64,000 nucleotides of DNA from Candidatus Scalindua sp. (GTDB lineage Bacteria > Planctomycetota > Brocadiia > Brocadiales > Scalinduaceae), in the NCBI GenBank assembly GCA_031316155.1, contig JALDRB010000011.1:1-64000 (forward strand). Reading direction: 5' to 3'. Under the pieces are notes generated by a model, which was not told the origin of the DNA, did not search any database, and saw nothing but the letters and a program-made list of their open reading frames with translations. Of this stretch, positions 18,858-27,913 are shown one piece after another; the stretch's first letter is position 1, and each line of letters starts with the position of its first letter. The translations under genes were made by a program, and so were the position numbers.

Positions 18858-20336
18858 TTAATCGTCTTTGAGAGGGTGCTTTATTTTATGCCAGTACTCT
18901 TCAAATCTAAAATTTGGACTGTGTTCGTTTTCGTGGCAAATTGTACAATTTTCGGGAGAAACATTGCCGTAATCTTCAGCAGGAGATTCTTTGTGCTTAT
19001 TTCCGGGCCCATGGCAACTTTCACAACCGACGTCTTTCATCCTGGGAGTTGATTCAATGGTTTCAAATCCCGAAATGTAAAGTATGCCTACCGTATGACA
19101 GAATAAACATTCAGGATCATCTTGATGTCCTGATTTCAATAAAGTTTCGTAAGCATGTGCGTGGCCTGTTTCCTGCCAGTGTTTAAAAATTTTGTTATGA
19201 CAGAGGGAACAAACATCATTTCCCGTAAATGTCAAACCTGAAGGATGAGGCTCCCTGTAAATATTTTTTACCAGTTCCTCATCCCTGAGTCTCTGCTGGT
19301 AAATTTCCAGCAATCTATCTATTTCCAACGAATTATCGTACGTATCGTCCAGCGGTATCATCTCGATAGCGTTTTCATTCTCTTGGTTTTCCTCAGGATG
19401 GTATTGGGTCAGACTATAATAATCTTTTTTACCATGGGCTATTTCATTGAGTCTTTTAATTCCCAAATCCTTACGTTCAGGCTGAAAACCAAAAATACCC
19501 AGATACTTTCCTTTTACTCCTACAGGAATTACGTAGGTATCTCTGACTTTTGTGATATAGCCGTTAGGATCGTCAATGAAATGTCCTGATATTACGAGAT
19601 CGAGTTCAGGTAAAGTTTCTGCAAGTATGATTGATTCCTCAATTTCCGCATGAGAAAGCAGGACTAACAGGTCTGCTTCTCCATTTAATTCTTTCAGCAA
19701 AGGTTTGAGAGTGATAACAGGGTCCAGCACCTCTATCTCCGCAGCCCCTTCATCAATCAGGTTTGGTGACAACGTTCCCAGGATACAAACCTTATAGACT
19801 TTTTTCGTTGTCTCAATTTCTTTCATAATATAAGGGGTTATATTCAGGTTGTTTTTACTCTTAGCTATAACATTGCTGGACAAAAGAGCTATATTATGTA
19901 TCCGGGAAAAATAGCTGAGCAATTCAAGTCCCATACTGATATCCTTTTCGCCAATATTGTGGACTGCATACCCCATCAGATCTAATGCCATCAAGGTTAT
20001 CTCCATCTTGATTTCATCTTGTCGGCCAACTTTGCCGGAAAGATCTCCAAGACTCATGGCAATGAAATGGTCATTCTTACTCTTTAATGCGTTAATCAAC
20101 GAATGCCGTTTTGTTAATCCTCCGAGTTGTTTCTCGGTACAGCCACAAGGTTCGAGGTACCCATTGTCTTCACCCGTAAATGCTAAGTAGAAGGGAAAAG
20201 CAGAGAGTTTTTCGTGTAAATGCTGTTCTCCACAATAAGCGTTGTAATTCATTGTGGAGCAAATCAGGAATGCGGGAAATATAATCTGAATGATACAAAA
20301 AGAGTGAAGCAGGCCGAAAAAGCGAGGCGTTGACAT
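18858..20336 (-). CDS. tetraheme cytochrome c fused to a 5'-nucleotidase-like phosphoesterase domain
   Basis: The start at MSTPRFFGLLHSF (20336) is chosen because it gives a signal-like hydrophobic segment; a longer reading from 20411 exists. Residues about 35-290 resemble the calcineurin-like/UshA phosphoesterase fold (GCTEKQLGGLTKR, MSLGDLSG, NIGEKD, LSSNV, LLSHAEIEE, VISGH). The last 130 residues carry four CxxCH haem sites (CSLCH, CLFCH, CESCH, CTICH), like cytochrome c554-type modules. Probably periplasmic or in the anammoxosome lumen. Not all metal ligands of the phosphoesterase are obvious, so it may be a binding scaffold. It is 40 bp downstream of a DUF1573 gene. Confidence 0.75.
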   Translation of the reverse strand: MSTPRFFGLLHSFCIIQIIFPAFLICSTMNYNAYCGEQHLHEKLSAFPFYLAFTGEDNGYLEPCGCTEKQLGGLTKRHSLINALKSKNDHFIAMSLGDLSGKVGRQDEIKMEITLMALDLMGYAVHNIGEKDISMGLELLSYFSRIHNIALLSSNVIAKSKNNLNITPYIMKEIETTKKVYKVCILGTLSPNLIDEGAAEIEVLDPVITLKPLLKELNGEADLLVLLSHAEIEESIILAETLPELDLVISGHFIDDPNGYITKVRDTYVIPVGVKGKYLGIFGFQPERKDLGIKRLNEIAHGKKDYYSLTQYHPEENQENENAIEMIPLDDTYDNSLEIDRLLEIYQQRLRDEELVKNIYREPHPSGLTFTGNDVCSLCHNKIFKHWQETGHAHAYETLLKSGHQDDPECLFCHTVGILYISGFETIESTPRMKDVGCESCHGPGNKHKESPAEDYGNVSPENCTICHENEHSPNFRFEEYWHKIKHPLKDD

Positions 20337-20450
20337 CTCTTCGTTCTGGTAAATAAGAGAACCTGAAAAACCGAGTGATAAAATATTGAAGCCTCTCATT
20401 TCTTTAATCAATTACCTGGTCTACTGTTCTTTTCAAGAGAGATAAGAGTG

Positions 20451-21509
20451 TTAACCCTCTTTTATTTCTCCGACTATTGGTATTTGAATCAGGGGCTGTC
20501 GTTTGCTATTGGTAATCAGTTCTAACAAACCATTTAGCTGGCCAACAGCTGCTTCTTTATGGAGCCTTATTTCGATTAAACAGTGAGGATTTACCTGTTC
20601 GTATCTTTCCGTAATTTTTGTGCTGAGAGAACTCGGTGATATTTTGACATTCAGGATCTTTATATCATCTTTGTTAAACTTAACAAAGAGTTTCTGGATA
20701 ACTTCTCTTCCTTCAGCGACATTACCGTAGTAAATTTTTTCCGGGTAGGTTGTAATGTCTCCGACTACTTCTCCAAAGAAAGGTACGGTGATCTTTGGTT
20801 GCCTCTGACTATTCGTCTCTATAGAAATTGAACCATTAAATCTTTTTATTTCGAAAGTATCTTTTAACGTAACCTCTATCAAAAACCCTTCTTCATTTTT
20901 TCCTGTTAGCAGGGGGCTTACAAATGGTACGGATGTTGAAATTTTTTCGATCTTGAGGTCCAGGTCAGTTAACGAGCTTACCGTAATCGTTTTGACTATT
21001 TCTTCGCCAACATATACGGAAGCGAAGTTAATGCTTTTTGGTGTAACGCATACCTCTTCAATAATTTCTCCGGAGAACGTTAATCGATACTCTGGAGAAT
21101 TTAAATCATTACTGATAACGGTTATATTTTTTCTTACTTTCCCGCTATAAGAGCCGCTATTGAAAGTGGCCTTAATTTCGCCACTCTCTCCCGGTTGAAT
21201 GATTTTGTTCGACAGTATTGCAGCCGTACACCCACAAGAAGTATTTACTTTCTCGATTTTCAGTACATCTTTTCCCTGGTTTTCAAATTTGTAGATATGT
21301 TCAACCTTCTCACCTTTAAAGATTTTACCAAAATCAAAATTCGGATTATCAAATGCGATTAATGGCTGGTTGTCAGGTACTTGAGGCTCAGGAGTGTTTT
21401 CACTTATACCGGTGGGTGCAGTTTCTGCAGTTATCAGCTTCTCATAAAAGAAGAAATAACCTGTGAGAGCAAGAATGAAAAGAAGTATTGGCAAACGAGA
21501 TTTTTCCAT
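20451..21509 (-). CDS. DUF1573 domain secreted protein
   Basis: A 352-residue exported protein with an N-terminal hydrophobic anchor/signal (LPILLFILALTGYFFF) and immunoglobulin-like DUF1573 repeats. The first (about 50-135) has FDFGKIFKGEKVEHIYKF and the family TSCGCTAA motif. Two further beta-sandwich repeats follow (about 140-245 and 245-350). GGGAGG precedes the ATG. It is the upstream partner of the phosphoesterase-cytochrome fusion (40-bp gap), so the pair is probably co-transcribed and co-localised outside the cytoplasm. The exact function of the family is unknown. Confidence 0.85.
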   Translation of the reverse strand: MEKSRLPILLFILALTGYFFFYEKLITAETAPTGISENTPEPQVPDNQPLIAFDNPNFDFGKIFKGEKVEHIYKFENQGKDVLKIEKVNTSCGCTAAILSNKIIQPGESGEIKATFNSGSYSGKVRKNITVISNDLNSPEYRLTFSGEIIEEVCVTPKSINFASVYVGEEIVKTITVSSLTDLDLKIEKISTSVPFVSPLLTGKNEEGFLIEVTLKDTFEIKRFNGSISIETNSQRQPKITVPFFGEVVGDITTYPEKIYYGNVAEGREVIQKLFVKFNKDDIKILNVKISPSSLSTKITERYEQVNPHCLIEIRLHKEAAVGQLNGLLELITNSKRQPLIQIPIVGEIKEG

Positions 21510-21654
21510 TTATAATACCTCCCTAAGCTGGAAAGAAATTTTATTTTCGAAATCTTACCACTATAAAAAAGAAAAAACAACCTTATTTACCATGAGAAGT
21601 AGTCATATAAAGAAGTCATAGTATACGATTTTGACTGAGACACGCTAATTTAAA

Positions 21655-21775
21655 AGAGGAAACTCAATGTTTCCATATTTTTTTCGCTGAAGGCGCAAGT
21701 TCAATAGTCCGTGAAAACTGCCATGGGAGGCAGTTTTAGGAATTTTGGAAAAGTTACCCGGTATGGTCTAACTTG
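21655..21775 (+). repeat. family B hairpin-rich element, copy B2
   Basis: Same layout as B1: AGAGGAAACTCAATG, hairpin CGC-tgaag-GCG, hairpin AAAACTGCC-atggga-GGCAGTTTT, and terminal GTTACCC-GGTAT-GGTCTAAC. It ends 20 bp before the first beta-propeller gene on the same strand. Confidence 0.7.
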
Positions 21776-21795
21776 ATGTATGAAAAACAACGAAC

Positions 21796-22926
21796 ATGGC
21801 AGGGCGTTTCAAGTTTAAAATACTCATGTTTTGTATACTAACTCTGCTTTCGTGCCAGAAACTGTATGCGGTACAAACACAAAGAATAGAGGCTATATGG
21901 CCTCTATTTCGCCATGATCCGCAGCATTCCGGCCGCAGCGGTTTGCCAGGGCCGGTGAGTAGTATGCTAAAATGGAGCTTCAAGACGGAGGGTAGCGTAG
22001 ACTCGTCTCCAGTCATAGGCAAAGATGGTACAATTTACGCAGGTTCTCAAGACAAAAGACTCTATGCTATAAAACCGGATGGCACACTTAAGTGGTCATT
22101 TCATGTTGGAAGCCAGATATACTCTACACCTGCAATAGGGAGTAATGATACTATATATGTGTGTGGTTGGAATGGTGAAATTATTGCACTTGGTTTGGGT
22201 GGTAAGCCAAAGTGGAATGTCCAGATAAAGGGGAGAATTTCATCTTCGCCTACAATTGCTACTGACGGTTCTATTTTAATAGGTTCGGATAATTACTACT
22301 TGCATGCCATTAGCCCGTCGGGTAAAATTTTATGGGTTTTTGCTACACGAAAACATGTGGATTCCTCACCTGCGGTAGACAGTGAAGGGGATATATATTT
22401 TGGCTCAAATGATGGCTATATTTATGCTATTGGCAATGACATCAAAGCTAAATGGTTTTACAGGACTAAGGGAGAGATTACCTCATCGCCTGCTGTAAGA
22501 CCGGATGGTGCAATTTATCTGGGATCTAATGATGGGAGGATTTATGCTCTCAACCCTGATGGCACACTACAGTGGTATTACCAGACAGGAAAATGGATTG
22601 ATTCCTCTCCGGCAGTTGGTAATGATGGTGCTGTTTTTTTTGGATCCAATGACCAAAAACTTTATGCATTGAATCCTCAAGGAATCTTACGATGGACTTT
22701 TAAGACGCGTGGTGTTATCACCTCCTCTCCTGCAATAGATTCTGATGGAAACATCTATTTTGGATCATGGGATAAAAAGCTGTATGCTTTAAATTCTGAC
22801 GGTGCACTTATCTGGAGTTTTACAACAAAAGGAGTAATAAAATCTTCCCCGGCAATAGGATTGGGGCGAACCATATACTTTGGTTCTGGTGATGGTAACA
22901 TTTATGCTATAGGAAGCAGCAAATAA
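21796..22926 (+). CDS. PQQ-like repeat beta-propeller lipoprotein (BamB-like)
   Basis: A 376-residue exported protein. The N-terminus KILMFCILTLLSC has a lipobox (LLS|C), predicting a lipoprotein. The mature part begins with the WPLFRHDPQHSGRSG entry motif and then repeats a 40-residue unit about eight times (SSPAVGNDGAVFFGSND, KLYALNPQG.L.W.F), as in PQQ-type propellers. The quinoprotein active-site residues cannot be judged, so a scaffold or binding role is as likely as a dehydrogenase. A tandem paralogue follows at 23151. The Shine-Dalgarno sequence is weak. Confidence 0.82.
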   Translation: MAGRFKFKILMFCILTLLSCQKLYAVQTQRIEAIWPLFRHDPQHSGRSGLPGPVSSMLKWSFKTEGSVDSSPVIGKDGTIYAGSQDKRLYAIKPDGTLKWSFHVGSQIYSTPAIGSNDTIYVCGWNGEIIALGLGGKPKWNVQIKGRISSSPTIATDGSILIGSDNYYLHAISPSGKILWVFATRKHVDSSPAVDSEGDIYFGSNDGYIYAIGNDIKAKWFYRTKGEITSSPAVRPDGAIYLGSNDGRIYALNPDGTLQWYYQTGKWIDSSPAVGNDGAVFFGSNDQKLYALNPQGILRWTFKTRGVITSSPAIDSDGNIYFGSWDKKLYALNSDGALIWSFTTKGVIKSSPAIGLGRTIYFGSGDGNIYAIGSSK

Positions 22927-22988
22927 CAGTGCAGGTCAATGCAGAAACGAGACAAGACGGCTGATTTCAGAATGCACAATGTTAAGGT

Positions 22989-23078
22989 TATACTAAAACC
23001 GATTTGGTTTTTCGGTTTTACCTGTCTGCGTGCGTTCCTTACGCACAGGCAGGTCCGAAAACCATTACGAGATGAGTA
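22989..23078 (-). repeat. family A MITE-like repeat, copy 3 (reverse, short)
   Basis: Ninety bp: TATACTAAAACCGATTTGG, then the nested palindrome CCTGTCTGCGTGCG...CGCACAGGCAGG, then CCATTACGAGATGAGTA. The unique middle found in longer copies is absent, so it is nearly all inverted repeat. It lies between the two beta-propeller genes. Confidence 0.8.
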
Positions 23079-23150
23079 ATTATAAAAGCAGGAGAGGAAT
23101 TCTGAAGTTTTTGTACAGAGCAATATTGCTCTAATCTGGAGGGATAAAGT

Positions 23151-24296
23151 ATGGCCGGAAGAGTATTATTGAAAGGTTTTTCAGTGCTGGTAATCGCTTT
23201 TTTATTTTTAAGTACCAAGAACTGCGGCTTCTCCCTTGCTGAATTAGCCGTTCCTCCTTGGCAGATGTTTCGACACGATTTTCGTCATACCGGGCTCAGT
23301 CCTTACAAGGGGGCTCAAAAAGACAATCTCAAATGGAGTTTCAAAGTTGAAGAAAGGATTACGTCTTCAGCTGCAATGGGTCTGGATGGCACGATATATT
23401 TTGGTTCGGTGGATGGGAAGTTATATGCGGTAACTCCTGTAGGTAAACTCAAGTGGCACTTCAAAACAGGAGACGAAATTACCTCATCTCCTGCCATAGG
23501 TGACGATGGTACAATTTATGTGGGGTCAAGGGATAACAAATTATATGCAATAGATCCAAACGGTATGTTTAAGTGGTCTTACGAGACAAAGGGAGAAATC
23601 TTCTCTTCACCTGCAATTGGTAAGAATGGCATGATTTTCTTTGGTTCGGGTGATGGTAGCATATATGCGGTTGATCATTCAGGAAATCTGATATGGACTT
23701 ACCAGAACAAGCTTTACAGCCCCATAAGCTCTTCTCCATCTATAGGGCCTGATGGATCGATTTGTTTCATGGTAAACAAAGGAGTTATTTATGCTCTGAA
23801 TGCTGATGGCTCTGAAAAGTGGAAGCGCAGAATTGGCAGTAATGCATATAGTTCATTCTCCTCCCCGGCGGTAGGTGATGACGGTACCGTTTATGTCGGT
23901 TCTGAAAATGGGAGGGCTTATGCAATCAGTTCGGATGGGAAGATAAAATGGGTAGTTAACACGGGAAAGAGTATCCAGTCTTCCCCCGCAATCGGGCATG
24001 ACGGTACAATCTACTTTGGTTCGTATGACAAAAAGGTATACGCTATCAATCCAAATGTCTCACTTAAATGGAGCTTTGAAACAAACGGGTGGATTGAATC
24101 CTCACCCGCAGTGGACTCTGCGGGTACCGTCTACATCGGTTCGAGTGATGGCAACCTCTATGCCATAGATTCCGGTGGAAAACTGAAGTGGAGTCACCAG
24201 ACTGATGGCTGGGTTGAGTCTTCACCATTGATAGGAGCAGATGGGACCATTTATTTTGGTTCGAATGATCACCATTTTTACGCAATTGGCAATTAA
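23151..24296 (+). CDS. PQQ-like repeat beta-propeller protein, exported
   Basis: A 381-residue paralogue of the preceding gene. It has a signal peptide (VLVIAFLFLSTKNCGFSLAE), the PPWQMFRHDFRHTGLSPYKG entry motif and about eight propeller units (SSPAIGDDGTIYVGSRDNKL and variants). GGAGGG precedes the ATG. A Cys in the signal region (STKNC) could be a poor lipobox. Tandem duplication with 21796-22926 is evident, with a family A repeat between them. Probably periplasmic; partner unknown. Confidence 0.82.
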   Translation: MAGRVLLKGFSVLVIAFLFLSTKNCGFSLAELAVPPWQMFRHDFRHTGLSPYKGAQKDNLKWSFKVEERITSSAAMGLDGTIYFGSVDGKLYAVTPVGKLKWHFKTGDEITSSPAIGDDGTIYVGSRDNKLYAIDPNGMFKWSYETKGEIFSSPAIGKNGMIFFGSGDGSIYAVDHSGNLIWTYQNKLYSPISSSPSIGPDGSICFMVNKGVIYALNADGSEKWKRRIGSNAYSSFSSPAVGDDGTVYVGSENGRAYAISSDGKIKWVVNTGKSIQSSPAIGHDGTIYFGSYDKKVYAINPNVSLKWSFETNGWIESSPAVDSAGTVYIGSSDGNLYAIDSGGKLKWSHQTDGWVESSPLIGADGTIYFGSNDHHFYAIGN

Positions 24297-24507
24297 CTGT
24301 TTCCGGAGTTTTGTTCCATTATGAACAAACACTTTCAACAAATTTCCGATTATCTGACATATGTGAAGTTTGTAGCCGGTTTTACGACAAAAATGAGCTT
24401 GACAATTGAAAGTTACTCCTATAAACTCAGCTGTTATTGAGGGTTACTAAAATGTTAAATTAGTCCACAGGGCAGGTAGATTGATTTTACGTATTATTAC
24501 TATTTTA

Positions 24508-24625
24508 ATGCAGAGAAAATTCAAATCGTCTTTTATGTGCGTTAGCACATGCCCAAAATGGCGTGAAGCAACGACATGGAGTCGTTGTAGCAATTTTGAA
24601 AGAGTTGTGCAGGATGGGCTAACTC
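24508..24625 (+). repeat. family B hairpin-rich element, copy B3
   Basis: ATGCAGAGAAAATTCAAATC, hairpin ATGTGC-gtta-GCACAT (24535-24550), hairpin CAACGAC-atgga-GTCGTTG (24569-24587) and terminal GTTGTGC-AGGAT-GGGCTAAC. The second stem differs at every inner position from B1/B2 yet still pairs, and the ATGGA loop is kept. It lies about 60 bp upstream of the hairpin before aroF. Confidence 0.7.
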
Positions 24626-24639
24626 ATATCGATTAAAAA

Positions 24640-24702
24640 ATGGAGGCCGATAAGGACTTTTGTTTTATAAGAAATCTATTTTTGCAGGGCCTTAAGACGT
24701 GA
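24640..24702 (+). CDS. possible leader peptide before aroF
   Basis: A 20-codon frame, MEADKDFCFIRNLFLQGLKT, ends at a TGA within the loop of the terminator-like hairpin. Three of the 20 residues are Phe, suggesting aromatic-amino-acid attenuation. There is no convincing ribosome-binding site, and the stop position does not fit the classical geometry, so the frame may be accidental. Confidence 0.25.
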   Translation: MEADKDFCFIRNLFLQGLKT

Positions 24703-24719
24703 AGTTTTAGGGCTCTTTT
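24687..24719 (+). terminator. terminator-like hairpin (possible attenuator) upstream of aroF
   Basis: GGGCCTTAAGAC (24687-24698) pairs over all 12 positions, with G-U pairs allowed, with GTTTTAGGGCTC (24704-24715). The loop is five nt, and TTTTCATTTT follows. It ends 25 nt before the aroF ATG. The preceding gene ends about 390 bp upstream, so an attenuator role is as likely as simple termination. Confidence 0.6.
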
Positions 24720-24744
24720 CATTTTAACTTTATGAGAAAATAAT

Positions 24745-25758
24745 ATGATCATCGTAATGAAACCAAATGCTGGTGAGGGAGATATAAACCACGTTATCGA
24801 GAAGGTCAGAGAGGTTGGCTGTAAAGAAATTCTCTTAGAGGGTACCAGCAGAAAAGTAATTGCCGTGATAGGCGACAAACGAGATATTCCTCCGGACTTC
24901 TGGGATGCAATTCCCGGTGTGGAAAAGGCAGTTCCGATTTTAACACCTTATAAGATAGCGAGTCGTGAAGTAAAAAAAGCAGATACAGAAATCAGGATAA
25001 ACAATAAAATTCTGGGTGGTAAGAAAATAGGCGTTATTGCCGGTCCCTGCGCTGTTGAAAATCAGGACCAGATTCTCTTTATCGCAGAAGGGGTGAAGAA
25101 AGCCGGAGCTATAGCGTTGAGAGGAGGAGCCTTTAAACCAAGAAGCAGTCCCTATTCTTTCCAGGGATTGGGGGAGGAAGGTCTGGAATATCTGGCCAGG
25201 GCGAGAGAAAAAACCGGGTTAGCAATAGTTACAGAAATACTGAGCTCCGAGCATATAAAACTGGTAAGTAGTTATGCGGATGTACTTCAGGTAGGAACTC
25301 GAAACATGTCAAATTTCCTGTTACTTCAGGCTGTTGGTGAATCGAAGAAACCCGTAATCCTGAAGCGTGGAATGTCTGCCACCTTAGATGAGTTTTTGCT
25401 GGCCGGTGAATACATCCTTTCACATGGCAATCCGAATGTTATTTTGTGTGAAAGAGGAATAAGGACATTTGAGACTCACACGAGATTTACCTTATCCTTG
25501 AGCGTAGTGCCGGAGTTAAAACGGTTAACACACCTTCCTGTTATCGTTGATCCGAGTCATGGTACGGGTGTACGCGATCTCGTGAGACCAATGTCCAAAG
25601 GTGCGGTTGCAGTTGGTGCCGATGGATTGATCCTGGAGGTGCATCCAGATCCCGAGAAGTCTTTTGTAGATGGCCCACAGGCGATAACAATTGAAGAATT
25701 TGCGAAACTTATGGAGGAGACAAAGGCTGTTGCGAATGCCATCGGAAGAGAGATGTAA
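24745..25758 (+). CDS. aroF: 3-deoxy-7-phosphoheptulonate (DAHP) synthase
   Basis: First enzyme of the shikimate pathway, condensing PEP with erythrose-4-phosphate. The 337-residue protein is of the AroF/type I-beta class. An N-terminal ferredoxin-like/ACT-like regulatory domain (MIIVMKPNAGEGDINHVIEK, about 1-70) precedes the TIM barrel with GPCAVENQDQI, FKPRSSPYSFQGLG, LKRGMSATLDEF and VDPSHGTGVRD. The gene is preceded by a family B element and a terminator-like hairpin, which may control expression. It is followed by an unrelated flavin-binding gene after about 195 bp. Confidence 0.95.
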   Translation: MIIVMKPNAGEGDINHVIEKVREVGCKEILLEGTSRKVIAVIGDKRDIPPDFWDAIPGVEKAVPILTPYKIASREVKKADTEIRINNKILGGKKIGVIAGPCAVENQDQILFIAEGVKKAGAIALRGGAFKPRSSPYSFQGLGEEGLEYLARAREKTGLAIVTEILSSEHIKLVSSYADVLQVGTRNMSNFLLLQAVGESKKPVILKRGMSATLDEFLLAGEYILSHGNPNVILCERGIRTFETHTRFTLSLSVVPELKRLTHLPVIVDPSHGTGVRDLVRPMSKGAVAVGADGLILEVHPDPEKSFVDGPQAITIEEFAKLMEETKAVANAIGREM

Positions 25759-25789
25759 CGAGAAGCTCTCACGGTATTTCTCTAAATCC

Positions 25790-25863
25790 ATGAGGAAATT
25801 CAATAATTGTTAAAGATGGCTTGAGTTTAAACATAGGAAAGAGTTGCGCAGGATGCGCTTAAC
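25790..25863 (+). repeat. family B element, variant copy B4
   Basis: ATGAGGAAATTCAATAATTG, a segment ending AAACATAGGA, and terminal GTTGCGC-AGGAT-GCGCTTAAC. It shares its first 45 bp with copy B5 at 18762. Located just after aroF and about 90 bp before the next gene. Confidence 0.55.
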
Positions 25864-25953
25864 AGGAACAAACGTAAAACAGGATGCAGGAGACGCCGGC
25901 TAAAGGTAAGAAGAAGATGGGGTGGAAAGGGGCTCGCTTGCTGAAGGAATAGG

Positions 25954-26418
25954 TTGAGGAGAAAAGATAAGGAAATTACAAATCATTTAGAGGTTGAGGA
26001 GTTGCTAACAAATGCTTTAGTAGGAAGGTTGGGTACATGTTTAGACAATATTCCGTATATAACACCTGTTAATTTTGTATATGATCAGAATAAAATATAT
26101 TTTCATAGCGCTTTAGAAGGCCGTAAGATTGAGAATATAAAGTCCAACTCAAATATATGCTTCGAAATTGATCAGCTCATATCAATTATTCCCGGGGTTA
26201 ATCGCCCATGTGCTTCCACTACTCAATACAAAAGCATAATAATATTTGGAAATATAAAGATCGTAACTGATATTGAGGAAAAGGTCTTTGCTTTAAACAA
26301 ACTTTTAGAGAAATATGCGCCTCATTCGCCCAGGCTTTCTCTGTCGTCTGGTGCCATAATAGGAAGAACAGGTGTTCTTTCAATTGAGATTAAAGAGATT
26401 ACCGCAAAACAAAGCTGA
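25954..26418 (+). CDS. pyridoxamine 5'-phosphate oxidase-family FMN-binding protein
   Basis: A 154-residue split-barrel flavoprotein: the N-terminal helix RKDKEITNHLEVEELL, then VGRLGTCLDNIPYITPVNFVY and KIYFHSALEGRKIENIKSN, the phosphate/FMN-binding pattern of nitroimidazole-resistance/PNPOx-like proteins. Start codon is TTG (25954) with AAGGAATAGG upstream; an in-frame TGA lies just before it and no nearby ATG exists. Likely a cytoplasmic flavin-dependent reductase; substrate unknown. Confidence 0.8.
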   Translation: MRRKDKEITNHLEVEELLTNALVGRLGTCLDNIPYITPVNFVYDQNKIYFHSALEGRKIENIKSNSNICFEIDQLISIIPGVNRPCASTTQYKSIIIFGNIKIVTDIEEKVFALNKLLEKYAPHSPRLSLSSGAIIGRTGVLSIEIKEITAKQS

Positions 26419-26445
26419 ATATTTACATTTTACATAATTCCTTTA

Positions 26446-26615
26446 TATACGCATCTTGTAATGGTTTTCGGATCTGCCTGTGCGTCGCACGCAGACAGGT
26501 AAAATCCGGTATAAAATTGAGTGAGTAAAGTCCTCGGCGCCTGGTTTTTGTCCGGGGATACCTTCACCAGGATCTGGTTTCCAGTAAAACCGGAAACTAA
26601 ATCGGTTTTAGTATA
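26446..26615 (+). repeat. family A MITE-like repeat, copy 4
   Basis: Begins TATACGCATCTTGTAATGG and ends ATCGGTTTTAGTATA. The nested palindrome CCTGCCTGTGCG...CGCAGACAGG is next to the left arm. It lies 65 bp upstream of dapL. Confidence 0.85.
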
Positions 26616-26680
26616 GATGATTATTTTGCAACTTTAGATTTTAATGATTTAAATAATTTTTAAGTATAGGTGGAAATATA

Positions 26681-27913
26681 ATGGTAAAAAGAAATGTAAA
26701 TATTGCAAAATTACAGGCAGGATATCTGTTTCCTGAAATTGGAAGACGTAAAAAAGCGCTTTTAGAGAAAGAGCCGGATGTTAAATTGATAAGTCTTGGA
26801 ATTGGAAACACTACCGAACCTCTCAGTCCACATATTATTGAAGGGCTTCAAAAAGAGGTAACGAGACTTGGTACACCTGAGGGATACACTGGATATGATG
26901 ATGATGCACAGGCTCAAGAGTTTTTAAACAAATTAAAAACCGAAATTTCAAAGAATTGGTATAACGATATTATAAATACTGATGAGATCATTGTTTCAGA
27001 TGGATCAAAACCTGATTGTGGAAGACTGTTTTTTTTGTTTGGCAGTGATGTGTCAGTTGCGGTTCAGGATCCTGCGTATCCAGTATATGTAGATGGATCA
27101 GTAATGATTGGAGCAACCGGTGGATATAATTCTGACACAGAAGAATTTGACGGTATAGAGTATATGAGGTGTACCGCGGAGAATGATTTTTTTCCTGATT
27201 TATCAAAAGTGAAAAAAACAGATTTAATTTATTTCTGCTCACCGAACAATCCTACAGGTGCTGTTGCAACAACAGAGCAACTGAAAGAGCTGGTAGATTT
27301 TGCAAAAAAGAATAATTCAATAATTATTTTTGATGCTGCATATTCTGAATTTATTAAAGAAAAAAACTTACCAAGATCAATTTTTGAAATTGAAGGTGCC
27401 AGGGAGTGTGCTATTGAGGTCAGTTCCCTGTCAAAGTCTGCAGGATTTACTGGTGTCAGGCTTGGCTGGACAATTGTTCCGCAAGAACTAAAATTTGATG
27501 ATGGAGAAAGCGTAAGGAAAGACTGGCAAAGAGTAATGGGCACATTATTTAACGGTTCATCAAACATTGCTCAGCACGGAGCGATTGCAGCTCTGTCGGA
27601 CATTGGACTATCTGAAATAAAAGAAAAAGTGAATTATTATATGGAGAACGCTAAAATAATCAAAGATGGATTAGAGGAGTTGGGGATAAAAACTTTTGGC
27701 GGAATTAATTCTCCTTACATTTGGGCAGCATTTCCTGGTAAAAAATCATGGGATGTTTTTGAAGAGATCCTGACGAAAGCACATGTTGTCACAACACCCG
27801 GTGCAGGGTTTGGTAAGGCTGGCGAAGGATTTATTAGATTTTCAGCATTTGGAAAAACCAGCGAAATCAAAGAGGCTGTTAAAAGATTGCAAGAAAATTT
27901 TAAGACACTTTAG
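26681..27913 (+). CDS. dapL: LL-diaminopimelate aminotransferase
   Basis: Converts tetrahydrodipicolinate directly to LL-diaminopimelate for lysine and peptidoglycan; typical of Planctomycetes, Chlamydiae and plants. The 410-residue PLP fold type I enzyme begins KLQAGYLFPEIGRRKKALLE with ISLGIGNTTEP, contains VSDGSKPDCGRL, the SPNNPTGA signature, Asp in IIFDAAYSEF, the PLP Lys in SSLSKSAGFTGVRLGW and Arg in GFIRFSAF. AGGTGG lies upstream of the ATG. The stop codon falls inside a long inverted repeat (27908-27972). Confidence 0.93.
   Translation: MVKRNVNIAKLQAGYLFPEIGRRKKALLEKEPDVKLISLGIGNTTEPLSPHIIEGLQKEVTRLGTPEGYTGYDDDAQAQEFLNKLKTEISKNWYNDIINTDEIIVSDGSKPDCGRLFFLFGSDVSVAVQDPAYPVYVDGSVMIGATGGYNSDTEEFDGIEYMRCTAENDFFPDLSKVKKTDLIYFCSPNNPTGAVATTEQLKELVDFAKKNNSIIIFDAAYSEFIKEKNLPRSIFEIEGARECAIEVSSLSKSAGFTGVRLGWTIVPQELKFDDGESVRKDWQRVMGTLFNGSSNIAQHGAIAALSDIGLSEIKEKVNYYMENAKIIKDGLEELGIKTFGGINSPYIWAAFPGKKSWDVFEEILTKAHVVTTPGAGFGKAGEGFIRFSAFGKTSEIKEAVKRLQENFKTL

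Noticed and set aside
22989..23078. CRISPR repeat
   Set aside because: The recurring units are dispersed, palindromic and variable in length, without regular spacers; no cas genes are present.
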